A DNA stretch of 64,000 nucleotides, from positions 9,004,689 to 9,068,688 of the forward strand of contig OZ007507.1 in NCBI GenBank assembly GCA_963931865.1. The letters are read 5' to 3'. Of the stretch, positions 53,301-61,996 are shown piece after piece (positions within the stretch are counted from its first letter, which is position 1; the number at the start of each line of letters is the position of its first letter). The notes under the pieces are model-generated. The model was not told where the DNA came from. It did no database searches and saw only the letters and a list, made by a program, of their open reading frames with translations. A program made the translations under genes and the position numbers. The DNA comes from Axinella damicornis. Its lineage: Eukaryota; Porifera; Demospongiae; Axinellida; Axinellidae.

Positions 53301-54018
53301 CGACCTTGATGAGACCTATGCCAAGTCAACCCTGGGGGGTGCGCAACCAGTTCGAGCAGGTGAACAGAAGATTCTAGGAGTGTGCTGGAACGTCCATTCA
53401 GACCGATTCATCTTCAATTTGAGTGACATTGCCAGGCTAACCATTGACTTGGAGCCAACCAAAAGGAACGTTGTCAGTCTTGTTGGAAGATTCTATGACC
53501 CGTTGGGAATTGTCGCTCCTGTCACCATTCGCTTCAAGATGCTGATCCAAGAGATCTGTGAGTCGAAAATTGACTGGGACCAGCCGCTCAATGGAGTCCT
53601 ACTCAAGAGATGGCAAGTGCTCGTTGGTGATCTGAAGCAAGCTCAACCAATCTCAATCCCGCGAAGTTACTTCAATGAGGTGAATGAGAAAGTGAAATCC
53701 AGTCGACTCTACGGATTCTGCGACGCTTCCAACAGAGCCTATGCGGCAGTGGTGTACTTGGCCGTAGAGACAGCCTGTGGGATCAGCGTGAATCTTGTTG
53801 TGTCCAAGACCCGTGTAGCACCGATCCAACGTCAGACGATTCCGAGACTCGAGCTGTTATCAGCCGTCCTCCTGGCCAGACTTATATCCAACACCATGGA
53901 TACTCTCTCCTCTCAGATGACGTTGAACCCGTCAAGATGCTACACAGATTCACAAGTGGCTCTGTTTTGGATATGCGGACTAAGGAGAGAATGGAAGCCG
54001 TTCGTACAAACCGGGTAA
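50395..54018 (+). CDS. BEL/Pao polyprotein, gag to RNase H part
   Basis: ATG 50395 opens 1207 codons. Residues ~130-240: gag (DUF1759-like, LTLRSFNGDITKWTSFWDSF). ~335-400: zinc knuckles (CYCQQAHSSNNC, CFTCLRKGHVSRAC, CYKCSGRHHSSIC). ~480-510: aspartic protease with LDSGSQRSYM. ~780-910: reverse transcriptase (RVVYDASARSSG, LTADIEKAFLMISM, YVDDVAFGA). ~1100-1200: RNase H (GFCDASNRAYAAVVYL, CYTDSQVALFWI). The stop at 54016-54018 is premature: one base appears to be missing just before it, near 54010, and the polyprotein continues in the next frame. The rest of the frame is clean, consistent with a very young copy. Confidence 0.9.
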   Translation: MAEALLKKKRVRAGHRASATKILHHVDATLTVDTPDASRLALHKMSLGEKLETLKTLDNEIIDLIEDETALGEEIEQADAFKESIYAAMIRIQKFPIAPPAERRSHAPGETEPRERPGSEIAISRSCARLPKLTLRSFNGDITKWTSFWDSFESAIHSNRDLSDIDRFNYLNSLLERTARDAVSGLTLTSANYHEAISILKKRFGSKQQIISKHMDILLNVDPVTSSHAVKALRQLYDLVESHIRSLKSLGVASETYGSLLSPVLLNKLPTDLRLIVSREISEEDWNLDSLLKVMEREIEARERVGTSRSQPPRMSERDSPTATTLVTGATCTLNSPLCCYCQQAHSSNNCKAVTRVEERKQILMRNGRCFTCLRKGHVSRACRSSNKCYKCSGRHHSSICTKGQGAPNNQRPIASSVSATSQQQSNEPASPTPRFGLNPSAPTFTAPTSTALLTEANETVLLQTAIADIYGPHNPQATLKVRMVLDSGSQRSYMTTRARKALGLTSESECHLAIAAFGNRRGASQLCGVVRVGVKTRDGPDMELTLFTVPHICDPLSAQPISLCAETCSHLLQLDLADTSDGETLMEIDVLIGSDYYWQLTTGKVLRGDSGPVAIHTRLGWVLSGPTTLTGHPMPAVSLIATHTLRIDSEPCNTGRLDETLRSFWELESLGICEPDKSVLDDFDSSIQFKEGRYEVSLPWKESHGPLPTNYELSLKRLHGLLHRLRHHPEILKGYDAIIQEQRGKGIVQVVENSGDESDKKLHYLPHHAVIRSDKETTKVRVVYDASARSSGSSLNDCLYTGPKFNQKILDILLRFRSHRIALTADIEKAFLMISMAEKDRDVLRFLWFENVSLDQPKVIILRFTRVAFGVSSSPFLLNATIKHHVGRFASSHPRLVKELLQSIYVDDVAFGAVDEESAYELYSDSKEMLKSGSFNLRKFATNSPTLQEKINKAEGLSSEEHPAEQCGDLDETYAKSTLGGAQPVRAGEQKILGVCWNVHSDRFIFNLSDIARLTIDLEPTKRNVVSLVGRFYDPLGIVAPVTIRFKMLIQEICESKIDWDQPLNGVLLKRWQVLVGDLKQAQPISIPRSYFNEVNEKVKSSRLYGFCDASNRAYAAVVYLAVETACGISVNLVVSKTRVAPIQRQTIPRLELLSAVLLARLISNTMDTLSSQMTLNPSRCYTDSQVALFWICGLRREWKPFVQTG

Positions 54019-55934
54019 ACGAGATCCGTAGGCTGACACAAGTGGATTGCTGGAGCCATTGCCCTGGGAAGCAAAACCCTGCGGATTTACCGTCGAGAGG
54101 TCTGACCCCACTTGAGTTGTCTGTCAATGTGCTGTGGAGACATGGTCCTGAATGGTTGAGCGACGGCAAAGTTGTTGAAGGCCATCACCTCGATGATATG
54201 CCTGAGGATTGTGTGACCGAAATGAAAGCTGCAGATCAACGCCTTGCTCATAGCCTACTGATGTCAACCTCACCCACTGGTTTGGGACAGATCATGGATT
54301 GTGAAAGGTTTGGTACCCTATCTCGCCTGCTGAAGGTGACCACCTATGTTGTCAAATTCGTGAGGATGCTCAAGAAGAAAGTCCGGATCACAGACGAGAA
54401 TTCAGCACAGTTGTCTGATTCTGCTGAAGCAGAGAGGTTGTGGATAATTGAAGCACAAACACCACTGACACAAGACAGGTCCTTTGATGCCTGGGAGAAG
54501 CAATTTGGTCTTTTCCTGGATCCAAGTGGTGTATGGAGATGTAGAGGAAGACTCACACATGCAGAACTACCTTACTCCACCAAACATCCGATGCTACTCA
54601 GCAAGAATCACTTCCTGACCACTCTGATAGTGAAGAACGCCCATGAGAGAGTACAGCACAATGGGGTAAAGGAAACCCTTACAGAAGTCAGGTCCAAATA
54701 CTGGGTCATAAGGGGAAGGAGCCTGGTGAAGTCAATACTTGGTCACTGTGTTTTGTGCCGGCGCTTCGAAGGAAAGCCATTCTCTGCACCGTTGCCACCA
54801 CCTCTTCCAAGCTTTCGAGTGAAGGAAGCACCCCCTTTCACTTACACTGCCATTGACTTCGCAGGTCCGTTACACGTGAAGACGCATGGTGTGACTAAGT
54901 CTGAGAAGATGTGGATATGTCTCTATACGTGTTGCAACACACGAGCAGTCCACTTGGACGTCGTACCTGATATGTCCACCACAACATTCATCCGAAGCCT
55001 GAAAAGGTTTTGTGCAAGAAGAGGGTTACCATGTACCTTCATCTCTGATAATGCAAAGACTTTTAAGTCCGCGGCAAGAGTGATTGCCAAAATCATCACT
55101 CACCCAGATGTCAAACAACACCTCTTCAACATTTCAGTGGAGTGGCACTTCAATTTGGAGAAAGCACCTTGGTGGGGAGGGATTTTTGAGAGACTGATCC
55201 GCTCTACCAAGCGGTGCCTGAGAAAAATGATTGGTCAGGCCAAATTTAACCATGATGAGCTGATTACTGCGGTTACTGAAGTCGAAGCGATAATCAACTC
55301 CCGTCCCCTCACATATGTAGCTGCTGATGACTTGGAGGAGCCACTGACACCATCACACCTACTGGTTGGACGTCGTCTGCTGAGTCTACCAGAGAATCTG
55401 TGTTACCAAGAACCACTTGACGATGAAGACTTTGAGATTGCACCAGATCACCTCAACAAGAGAGTCAAGCACCTCAATAATGTTTTGAACCATTTCTGGA
55501 GGCGATGGAAGCACGAGTATCTTGCTGAATTGCGAGAAGCCCATCGTTACAGTCGAGGCAGTTTGATTGCAACCCCTATAGCAATTGGAGACGTGGTGTT
55601 GGTGCACGATGAAGGCCTACCCAGGGGCTTTTGGAAGCTAGCAAGAGTGCGACAAGTCATCACTGGGCGAGATGGACTGATCAGAGGGGCCGTGCTGAGT
55701 CTGCCCGCAAAGAATGGACAGACCACGACCTTACGACGCCCCCTACAGTTGCTCTATCCTCTAGAGATCAGCAGTCAATGTGACGATGTGAAGGACAACC
55801 CCGAGAATTCAGTGAAGGAAATTGTTGCTCATCGAGATGAGGAAGAACCAACACTGAGGCGGTCGCAAAGAAAAGCAGCTGCTCAAGCATGCAAGCGAAT
55901 CAAAGCTTGTCTCACAGAACTCGATGAAACTTGA
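53937..55934 (+). CDS. BEL/Pao polyprotein, integrase part
   Basis: The frame following the one-base break; true polyprotein sequence starts about 54012 (the ATG at 53937 is within overlapping RNase H sequence and is not a natural start). It holds the integrase zinc domain (CVLCRRFEGKPF), the catalytic core FTYTAIDFAGPLHV (Asp), TFISDNAKTF (Asp), GGIFERLIRSTKRCL (Glu), and the BEL-typical C-terminal domain (FWRRWKHEYLAELREAHRYS, IGDVVLVHDEG, GLIRGAVLSLP). The stop is at 55932-55934, 53 bp before the right LTR. Confidence 0.88.
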   Translation: MLHRFTSGSVLDMRTKERMEAVRTNRVNEIRRLTQVDCWSHCPGKQNPADLPSRGLTPLELSVNVLWRHGPEWLSDGKVVEGHHLDDMPEDCVTEMKAADQRLAHSLLMSTSPTGLGQIMDCERFGTLSRLLKVTTYVVKFVRMLKKKVRITDENSAQLSDSAEAERLWIIEAQTPLTQDRSFDAWEKQFGLFLDPSGVWRCRGRLTHAELPYSTKHPMLLSKNHFLTTLIVKNAHERVQHNGVKETLTEVRSKYWVIRGRSLVKSILGHCVLCRRFEGKPFSAPLPPPLPSFRVKEAPPFTYTAIDFAGPLHVKTHGVTKSEKMWICLYTCCNTRAVHLDVVPDMSTTTFIRSLKRFCARRGLPCTFISDNAKTFKSAARVIAKIITHPDVKQHLFNISVEWHFNLEKAPWWGGIFERLIRSTKRCLRKMIGQAKFNHDELITAVTEVEAIINSRPLTYVAADDLEEPLTPSHLLVGRRLLSLPENLCYQEPLDDEDFEIAPDHLNKRVKHLNNVLNHFWRRWKHEYLAELREAHRYSRGSLIATPIAIGDVVLVHDEGLPRGFWKLARVRQVITGRDGLIRGAVLSLPAKNGQTTTLRRPLQLLYPLEISSQCDDVKDNPENSVKEIVAHRDEEEPTLRRSQRKAAAQACKRIKACLTELDET

Positions 55935-55987
55935 TACCATTTACCCATACATCTGTTGACCACTTATGCCATGGTCAACGGGGGGAG

Positions 55988-56156
55988 TGTAAGGAACTGA
56001 ATTGTCATTAGACATTCCTGTTTATTCATGAGTTGTATACTCACGTGATCTACCACGAGGAGAATCAGAAATTTTTGTGATCTGATCGAAGTGAAGCATG
56101 AGTGAAGCATGAGAGTAGAAAATAGATAGCTAGAGCAATAGTTTGAGTTTATTACA
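55988..56156 (+). repeat. BEL/Pao right LTR
   Basis: 169 bp, TGTAAGG...TTACA, identical by eye to the left LTR, preceded by a run of G and GAG as polypurine tract and followed by the target duplicate ATCTC. Confidence 0.95.
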
Positions 56157-56161
56157 ATCTC

Positions 56162-57347
56162 CATCAGCCTTGGGGAACTACCAGATGAGTGGAAAACAGC
56201 CAGAGTATCACCTGTTCCTAAATCATCCAACCGCTCTGATCCCACAAACTATCGCCCCATCTCACTACTTTCTGTACTCAGCAAGCTGTTGGAGAGACAC
56301 ATGAGGAACGCACTGTTAGATCATCTCACTCAGTGCTCTCCTATCTCTGCTCAGCAATGGGGATTCTCTCGAGGCAAATCTGCCACTGGAGCACTGGTAG
56401 CTGCAACTGACCAATGGCACCAATGGCTAGATTCTGGTACAGACATATGTGCAGTATTTCTTGACCATCGAAAAGCCTTCGACTCCGTGCCACACAAACC
56501 GCTGATAGAAAAGCTGAAGGACACGAACATCAACCCCTATCTTCTCAGATGGATCACTGCATATCTTACTTCTAGGGTGCAGTACGTGTGTGTAAATGGT
56601 ACATCTTCCAACCCACTACCTGTCTCATCTGGTGTGCCTCAAGGATCAGTCATTGGGCCATTATTGTTCATCTTCTACGTCAATGATATATCCTCTGTCT
56701 CACTATCCAATGGTACCCTATCATTATTCGCAGACGACTTACTTCTCTATCAACCCATTCAGAAGCTGGTAGATTATCAATACCTCCAGACAGACATTGA
56801 CAGTCTGTGTGACTGGTCCAATGACAATCATCTGCAGTTCAATGGTACCATATGCAAGTTCATGGTCATTTCTAGAAAAAGGCAACCAATCCTACCGCCT
56901 CAACCCCTGTCTGTAAACCGATCACAGCTTGAAAGGGTGCACTCATACAAGTACCTTGGTGTTTGGCTGACCTCCACATTGAACTGGTCCACACACATCA
57001 CCGAAATTAGTAAAAAGGCTCGGTCACAACTTGGTATAGTATACAGAAATTTCTGCCAGCATTCTAACTCTGCAACTCTACTCCAGCTCTATTTCTTATA
57101 CATTAGACCCCACCTGGAGTATGCAGCTATAGTCTGGGATCCCCACCAAATTGGTCTCATTCATTCTATAGAGAGAATCCAAAAATTTGCTCTGAGGATG
57201 TGCACCAAAAACTGGAACCTTGAGCACAATGTGCTGCTTGAAATCTGTGATATTCCATCCCTTGCTGTCAGAAGGCACCATCTGAAGCTCTGTTACCTGT
57301 TTCAACTGATAAATTGTACATTATTAAGTAGCTATATGCCTGTCTAA
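56162..57347 (+). pseudogene. LINE ORF2, reverse transcriptase half
   Basis: Continues the LINE frame after the BEL insertion: WKTARVSPVPKSSNRSDPTN, YRPISLLSVLSKLLER, FSRGKSATGALVAATDQW, AVFLDHRKAFDSVPH (first Asp), SGVPQGSVIGPLLFIFYVND, SLFADDLLLY (catalytic Asp pair), then the thumb region HSYKYLGVWLTSTLNWSTHI and a helical end with RPHLEYAAIVWDPHQ. The frame is open to the stop at about 57345. This is a CR1/Jockey-like domain order. Confidence 0.88.
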
Positions 57348-57412
57348 TATTATGGTTTGTTATTGTGTATTAGCTATTTCTAGTCTGGGTACAACAATTT
57401 TACAATAAACAA

Positions 57413-57904
57413 ATGGCCGCAAATCACCAAATTTCTGTGTCTGTTCTGGATGGAGCTTTTGTTCAACTGAGCAAGGTTGGTGTGCCTATGCCTGTTTGTT
57501 TCCACTTGCAAGAGCAAGGGCTGCACCTACGGAGCGCCAATTGGACAGCTAGACAGTCAAGTGGAGGATTTTCGGTGTGCTTCTTCTGGCCAGCCCAAAA
57601 GGTGATAACTGAGCAAGGGAAAGCAAAGAAGAAACGGAAAAGGAGAACAAGAAAGAATACGAGTACTACTGGGCATGGAGCAGCTGATGGAGGGGCACAG
57701 CAATGGGGAAAGCACCCAGAGGGCAGAACGTCTGCTCCTATTGATGCACACCATCATGTCGCTGATCAACCCTGCCCAGAGGAACCCAGGGCTGACTGCA
57801 GTGAGTCAGACTCTACTGAATATGAAAATACAGATGATGACATCAAGTTGGTAGAGTGTGATCCTGTAGTTGTTGAGATGAGGGCAAGACACGGTTGGGG
57901 GTGA
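57413..57904 (+). CDS. Unrecognised open frame in LINE 3' part
   Basis: ATG 57413, 163 codons. The N-terminal 60 residues are hydrophobic/polar (VLDGAFVQLSKVGVPMPVC, GFSVCFFWPAQ), then a strongly basic block (KAKKKRKRRTRK), then an acidic tail (SESDSTEYENTDDD). It resembles the basic/acidic make-up of gag-like or ORF1-like proteins but matches no motif I know. It lies between the end of the LINE reverse transcriptase and the (TAA)n tail, so it may be the remnant of a second element. Confidence 0.3.
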   Translation: MAANHQISVSVLDGAFVQLSKVGVPMPVCFHLQEQGLHLRSANWTARQSSGGFSVCFFWPAQKVITEQGKAKKKRKRRTRKNTSTTGHGAADGGAQQWGKHPEGRTSAPIDAHHHVADQPCPEEPRADCSESDSTEYENTDDDIKLVECDPVVVEMRARHGWG

Positions 57905-58263
57905 AGTTCACGAAGGAGGGAGAAGAGGGCTGGACCCCCAGTGGTTAGGAGGAGGAGGAAAAAGATGTGGGAGTAAAGACAGTGACAGTGACAATGAGTT
58001 AGATGTGAGTGGGAGCTAGGCAAGTATGCTATGAAGAAAGGGGGCAATGTTCCAGGCTTATCTGTGTGGCGTGGGTGCACCAGGTCCAGTTTATCGTGGA
58101 CTCCAGTGAAACCTAGTCCAATTTCTTCACGAACTATAGCTAAGCTTAAGTAGTTAAAGTTCACACATTTCTTTTCTGCAGTTATGGCTAATATGTATCA
58201 TTGTGTCTTTTCCAGCTACTCCTTTATTGTAGGTGTAGTCTGTCAGCGTTTGGCTGTAAAGCT

Positions 58264-58296
58264 CTAATAATAATAATAATAATAATAAAAAAATAA
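58264..58296. repeat. (TAA)n tract, probable LINE 3' tail
   Basis: TAATAATAATAATAATAATA followed by A-rich sequence, directly after GGCTGTAAAGCTC. CR1-like LINEs often end in such short tandem repeats. Confidence 0.65.
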
Positions 58297-58442
58297 AAGA
58301 GTTTGTTAGCAACTGTTGCTATTTTTGTATCCTTGCTTCACCTGCAAAATTATTATAAACAAAAAAAAACAAAAAAAAATAGTTGTTGACTGGCCATATA
58401 TATGTCCATCTGACAACTAGTTTATTGCAGGATGTTATGTAA

Positions 58443-58533
58443 TAGCCTCGTTCCCAGTCCCACGCCCAGCTTTTCATCGCTTTACCGTACTGCAAGCGAC
58501 GAAAAGCTGGGCGTGGGACTGGGAACGAGGCTA
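58443..58533. mobile_element. Mutator-like hairpin, 91 bp, exact 9-bp target duplication
   Basis: TAGCCTCGTTCCCAGTCCCA ... TGGGACTGGGAACGAGGCTA, arms of about 38 bp with very few mismatches. Flanked by exact GTTATGTAA (58434-58442 and 58534-58542). The best-preserved small member of the family. Confidence 0.85.
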
Positions 58534-58756
58534 GTTATGTAAGATATGGTGTTACTATGTCACAAATAGGATTTAAATTCTTGTACTTGGGTGTGATTTG
58601 GAAATAGATTTTTAAAGCTAATGCAATCGGGGAGCAGCAGCTCTGCACAGAGAGCTGTCCGGCGCCGGATTTCTCACATAGGCGAACAGGGGGGGGGAAG
58701 TAGCTGAGCGAGCGAAGCTACTTGTTATTCATGAATTTTACTTTCCATGTATACAG

Positions 58757-60760
58757 ATGTCTTACAGCAGCCCTCAGCCTCAGCCAGGGGTACAAGCATT
58801 ACAGAAAATTCGAGAGCAAGCCCAAATTTATGGGAGAGACCCTAAGAAGGCTCAAAATCTCACTGAGTATCAGAAGAGAATAAACCAGTGTCTGAGGGAC
58901 TTTGTACCAACAATCCAAATCTCCGTTCAGATCACAAGTTGCCGCTTGAAAGTGCACGAGAGCAAATGTTCGAAATGGGATTTGCATACAAGAAGGGAAA
59001 GTCTCCTTCAAAGAGAATTAACCCACCAGCAGAGTCCGATGCAGTCGCTATACCAAAGAGGAGGAAGGTATCAAGTGGCATTCGTCTAATGCAAGTTGCA
59101 GAGATACAAGAGAGAATAGCAGACGTAAAGGGTTTAAAGAGAAGCGTCGGGAAAGTGCACAACTTAGTCACAACTACAAAGAGTGTGACAAGTTAACCAA
59201 ACAAATGTCCACTCTAAAAAGTGAGAAAAAGACAGCTTGAGCATAAATCTGCACTACGGTATAAGGGTGTTGCTCAAGTGACCACACGACAAGCAAGAAA
59301 AGGCTTTGAAATCAGGTAGAACCCTGGAGTTCTTCTCTCTATCAAGGGTTAGATTTCATCCAGTATGCAGATGGCAGAGATATAATCAACAGGGACGATG
59401 CTTACGGATTTTGCCTTGACACATTGTTTACCCACAAGCAGTACGCATCACCCCAAGTCAAAGGATGTGATATTCTCACTACATACACTGATTATGTTAA
59501 GAGGTACCCCAGTACACTCCAAACCACATCCTACAATTTCGCGAAGACAAACACCACACCTGAGTTTTGTGCTGGAGTCGTGAAAGCTGTTCCAATTTAT
59601 CCTAAATCACCAGCACAGCATGCAGCTGATTTCAAAATGCTTCAGTTGCAACCTGACTTGAAACCTGCCACTGTTCATCCTGGGACTGGAGATCATAAGA
59701 AGGTTCTCTGTGTTCATGTTGATGGTGCTTCAGATGAGGGGCCATCTCACGAAGAGGTCCAGTATTGGTGGTGTCTGGAACATTTGCAAATGGAGCATCT
59801 AGCTACACTTGTAACAGCTCGTAGTAGCAGTTCAAGTCATTTAAATCGAGTCAAACTCCAAAATTGATGCATGACAAGGGGTCATTCAAATCTCTTCATC
59901 CCTTCGACTTTGGCTGGAAGCTGCACTGAATCTGTGCAGGTTAATGAGGAAATTCTGCTATTGAGATTTACATTAAGCGTGTTGACCAGTCTCCTTGTGG
60001 TGAAACTGATATAGGTCTATTCGGAGGGGCTGACGCTTCAGCTGACTATCACAAGACACGAGACTACCTGGGTTCCAAAAAGAATTACTCAAGCAAGAGC
60101 TTTACCAAGAGATCTGCGATGTTTGGGACCTCAGACAGCGACATCTGATGACTGGGTATCCTTCCCAATACATATACTATTTGTTGTGTTGCTTCCAACC
60201 AGGCTGTATTCACCCGCTTTGTAAGAGGTATGTTGGAAAGAGTCGAAGTGAACTGTCATGGTTCCCAGGAGGCCCCCCACTTATGTACCTCCCAATTCCT
60301 ATACCAGATCCTGAATGCCCATGGGGTAATAACAGCTGCAAGCAGTGCTCAGGATTCTGTAGTGAACATTTCCTGACCCCTAAAGAGGCATTATCGGCAC
60401 ATGCAGTTGCTATGACTACGCCACCATCAGCCATGATTAAACAAGACTTCAAGAAGGGAAAGACTCAGGGTGATTTATCTGAACTATCACAGAAAGCTTT
60501 GTTGCCTGTAGACAAAGTCAAAATTTGGGTTTCCCACTTGGAAACGGTGGATATCAACCGAAACGTGGTGCACAAAAGGCAGCCGCAACCAGACGTGCAC
60601 GTTCAAGATGTGAATTGACAGCAGACTCTACATACCTTTGCAGTGCCTGTGAAGAGACCTATGAGGAAGAAATTGACGAAGTTGAAAACTGGATTGGGTG
60701 CGATCACTGCAATACGTAGGTGGTACCATTGGGTCTGCGTTGGTGTTGTAACTGTTTTTT
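58757..60760 (+). pseudogene. Transposon-like gene with homeodomain-like helix and PHD finger
   Basis: Broken into four or more frames. Ordered blocks: REQAQIYGRDPKKAQNLTEY (58810), EMGFAYKKGKSPSKRINPP (58970), FCLDTLFTHKQYASPQ (59410), VLCVHVDGASDEGPSHEEVQ with following WWCLEHL (59705-59790), HSNLFIPSTLAGSCTESVQV (59880), CFQPGCIHPLCKRYVGKSRS and WFPGGPPLMYLPIPIPDPEC (60190-60320), then KALLPVDKVKIWVSHLETVD (homeodomain-like recognition helix, 60495) and YLCSACEETYEEEIDEVENW plus IGCDHC (PHD finger, 60630-60715). The Asp- and Glu-rich central block could be an RNase H-like nuclease core, but that is inference. I recall similar multicopy predicted proteins from cnidarians and sponges without a family name. 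Confidence 0.5.
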
Positions 60761-61699
60761 CGCTGCAATGTTTGTACTCAATAGGCCACTGAGAAAACAT
60801 TTCTTGCAGTTTTGTCTAGAATGGACTGAGAGTTTCAAATCCCTTGCTGTGACTTGGGGTAGGGGGAGGGTTACAATAGGGATTTGACAATTTTGCATGC
60901 CTAATGGGTGGGGAATTTGGTACCTGATTACTTCAAATCCCCATCCTTGCCCCACCTTAGCCCGGTAGGGGAGGAGTGGGGCATTGCATTGATAGGCGCA
61001 TTAGCTTGAGCTACCCGGAGTTGAAAGCGGTTGCAACGGCTGCTACCAGGAGTGTGGTTGCTCTTCGAATGATTTCCAGGTGTGTTCATCTAATTACCAT
61101 TGACTTCCTCAAACTTCCGCGTTCCAGATATGGCACTCCAATTGTACACCATAATATTATTTGCGCAGCAAGATGCCTAATAGTATGTAATAGCAGGAGG
61201 CAGCCTGGCATTTAGCATGATGACTACATGTTATTACTTGACATAAACGTGGATCTAACCTGGGCCTGTGCCATTTTATAATATATAGCAAGTAGCTGAA
61301 GAAAGACTTTAAACCACCATTACGGGCCAAACCATATTCACGCAGTGCCAGCAGGCTCAACTCACCACCTTCGTTACCACTGTCCAAGTCAATTGTCAGG
61401 CAAGACCCAGAGACCTATGCAGTTTCACTAGTCAGTGATACCTTGATGTGGGATGTGCTCCCTCAATTAACATTAACAGCCCACACTCTCAATCCAATCA
61501 CACACACGAACTGAAACTACATAGTTCCAACAGGTCTCAACTCACTCACTCCAGTAGTAGCAGAGGATCAACTGACTAATAGTAGTGACAGTTACATTTT
61601 GCAGTAAACAGAAAACTCCCTAGGTTATACACTGTATACCCCCATGCACCCCTCCCTTGTGCACTTCTGAGAGGTAAGGTACTTGAAACATACATCGGG
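60761..61699. other. No gene recognised
   Basis: Small frames without conserved motifs; GT-rich and G-rich words at 60850-60975. On the minus strand a short LDSGNEGG-type end with a donor-like GTGAGT occurs near 61360, too little to call an exon. I looked here for the missing first ZPR1 exon and found no convincing one. Confidence 0.35.
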
Positions 61700-61703
61700 T
61701 TAA

Positions 61704-61830
61704 CTCTTTACCAACCAATGACTGCAAAAGCCACCATGAGCTCCATAAGAATTTATATGGGGGCTTTAGTACTAGGCATTATACTTTAATACAGGGTTTT
61801 TGTTTGCTGTTTCCTATGGTTGGTAAAGAG
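61704..61830. mobile_element. piggyBac-type MITE, 127 bp
   Basis: TTAA (61700-61703), CTCTTTACCAACCAATGACTG ... TATGGTTGGTAAAGAG, TTAA (61831-61834). Same orientation as 30681-30820 with small internal deletions. Confidence 0.85.
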
Positions 61831-61996
61831 TTAAATTTTCCCATAACGCTGTTGGTCCACAGACGTCACTGGCTCAGTGAAACATACATGGGGTTAATAA
61901 ATTTTCATAAGTTATCGCTGTTGGTTCGTAGAAGTCACTGGCTCAGTCAGTAACAATAAGGCCTGGATCTAATGTTAGTACGTACGTATGTTACAC

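Larger units (their letters stand above)
50120..56156 (+). mobile_element. BEL/Pao LTR retrotransposon, nearly intact, 6037 bp
   Basis: Two 169-bp LTRs (50120-50288 and 55988-56156), both TG...CA and identical as far as I can see, flanked by the 5-base duplication ATCTC (50115-50119 and 56157-56161). A primer-binding site TGGTGCCGAAACCCGGGA follows the left LTR, and a G-rich polypurine tract (GGGGGGAG) precedes the right one. One long coding region, broken once. Identical LTRs indicate a recent insertion. It sits in the LINE ORF2. Confidence 0.95.
47690..58296 (+). mobile_element. CR1-like LINE, 5'-truncated, split by BEL/Pao insertion
   Basis: ORF1 (47738-48460), ORF2 endonuclease and linker (48750-50119), BEL/Pao element (50120-56156), ORF2 reverse transcriptase (56162-57347), a long 3' part and a terminal (TAA)n tract at 58264-58290. 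The 5' end has no in-frame ATG for ORF1. Frameshifts in ORF2 before the BEL insertion show the LINE was probably dead or dying when interrupted. Confidence 0.8.

Noticed and set aside
53995..54030. Programmed frameshift in the BEL/Pao element
   Set aside because: No canonical slippery heptamer is present, and the site lies between RNase H and integrase, where BEL elements normally read through; a one-base loss is simpler.
50395..55934. Endogenous retrovirus with envelope gene
   Set aside because: Domain order, DUF1759-like gag and the integrase tail are BEL/Pao, and no envelope-like frame lies between integrase and the right LTR.
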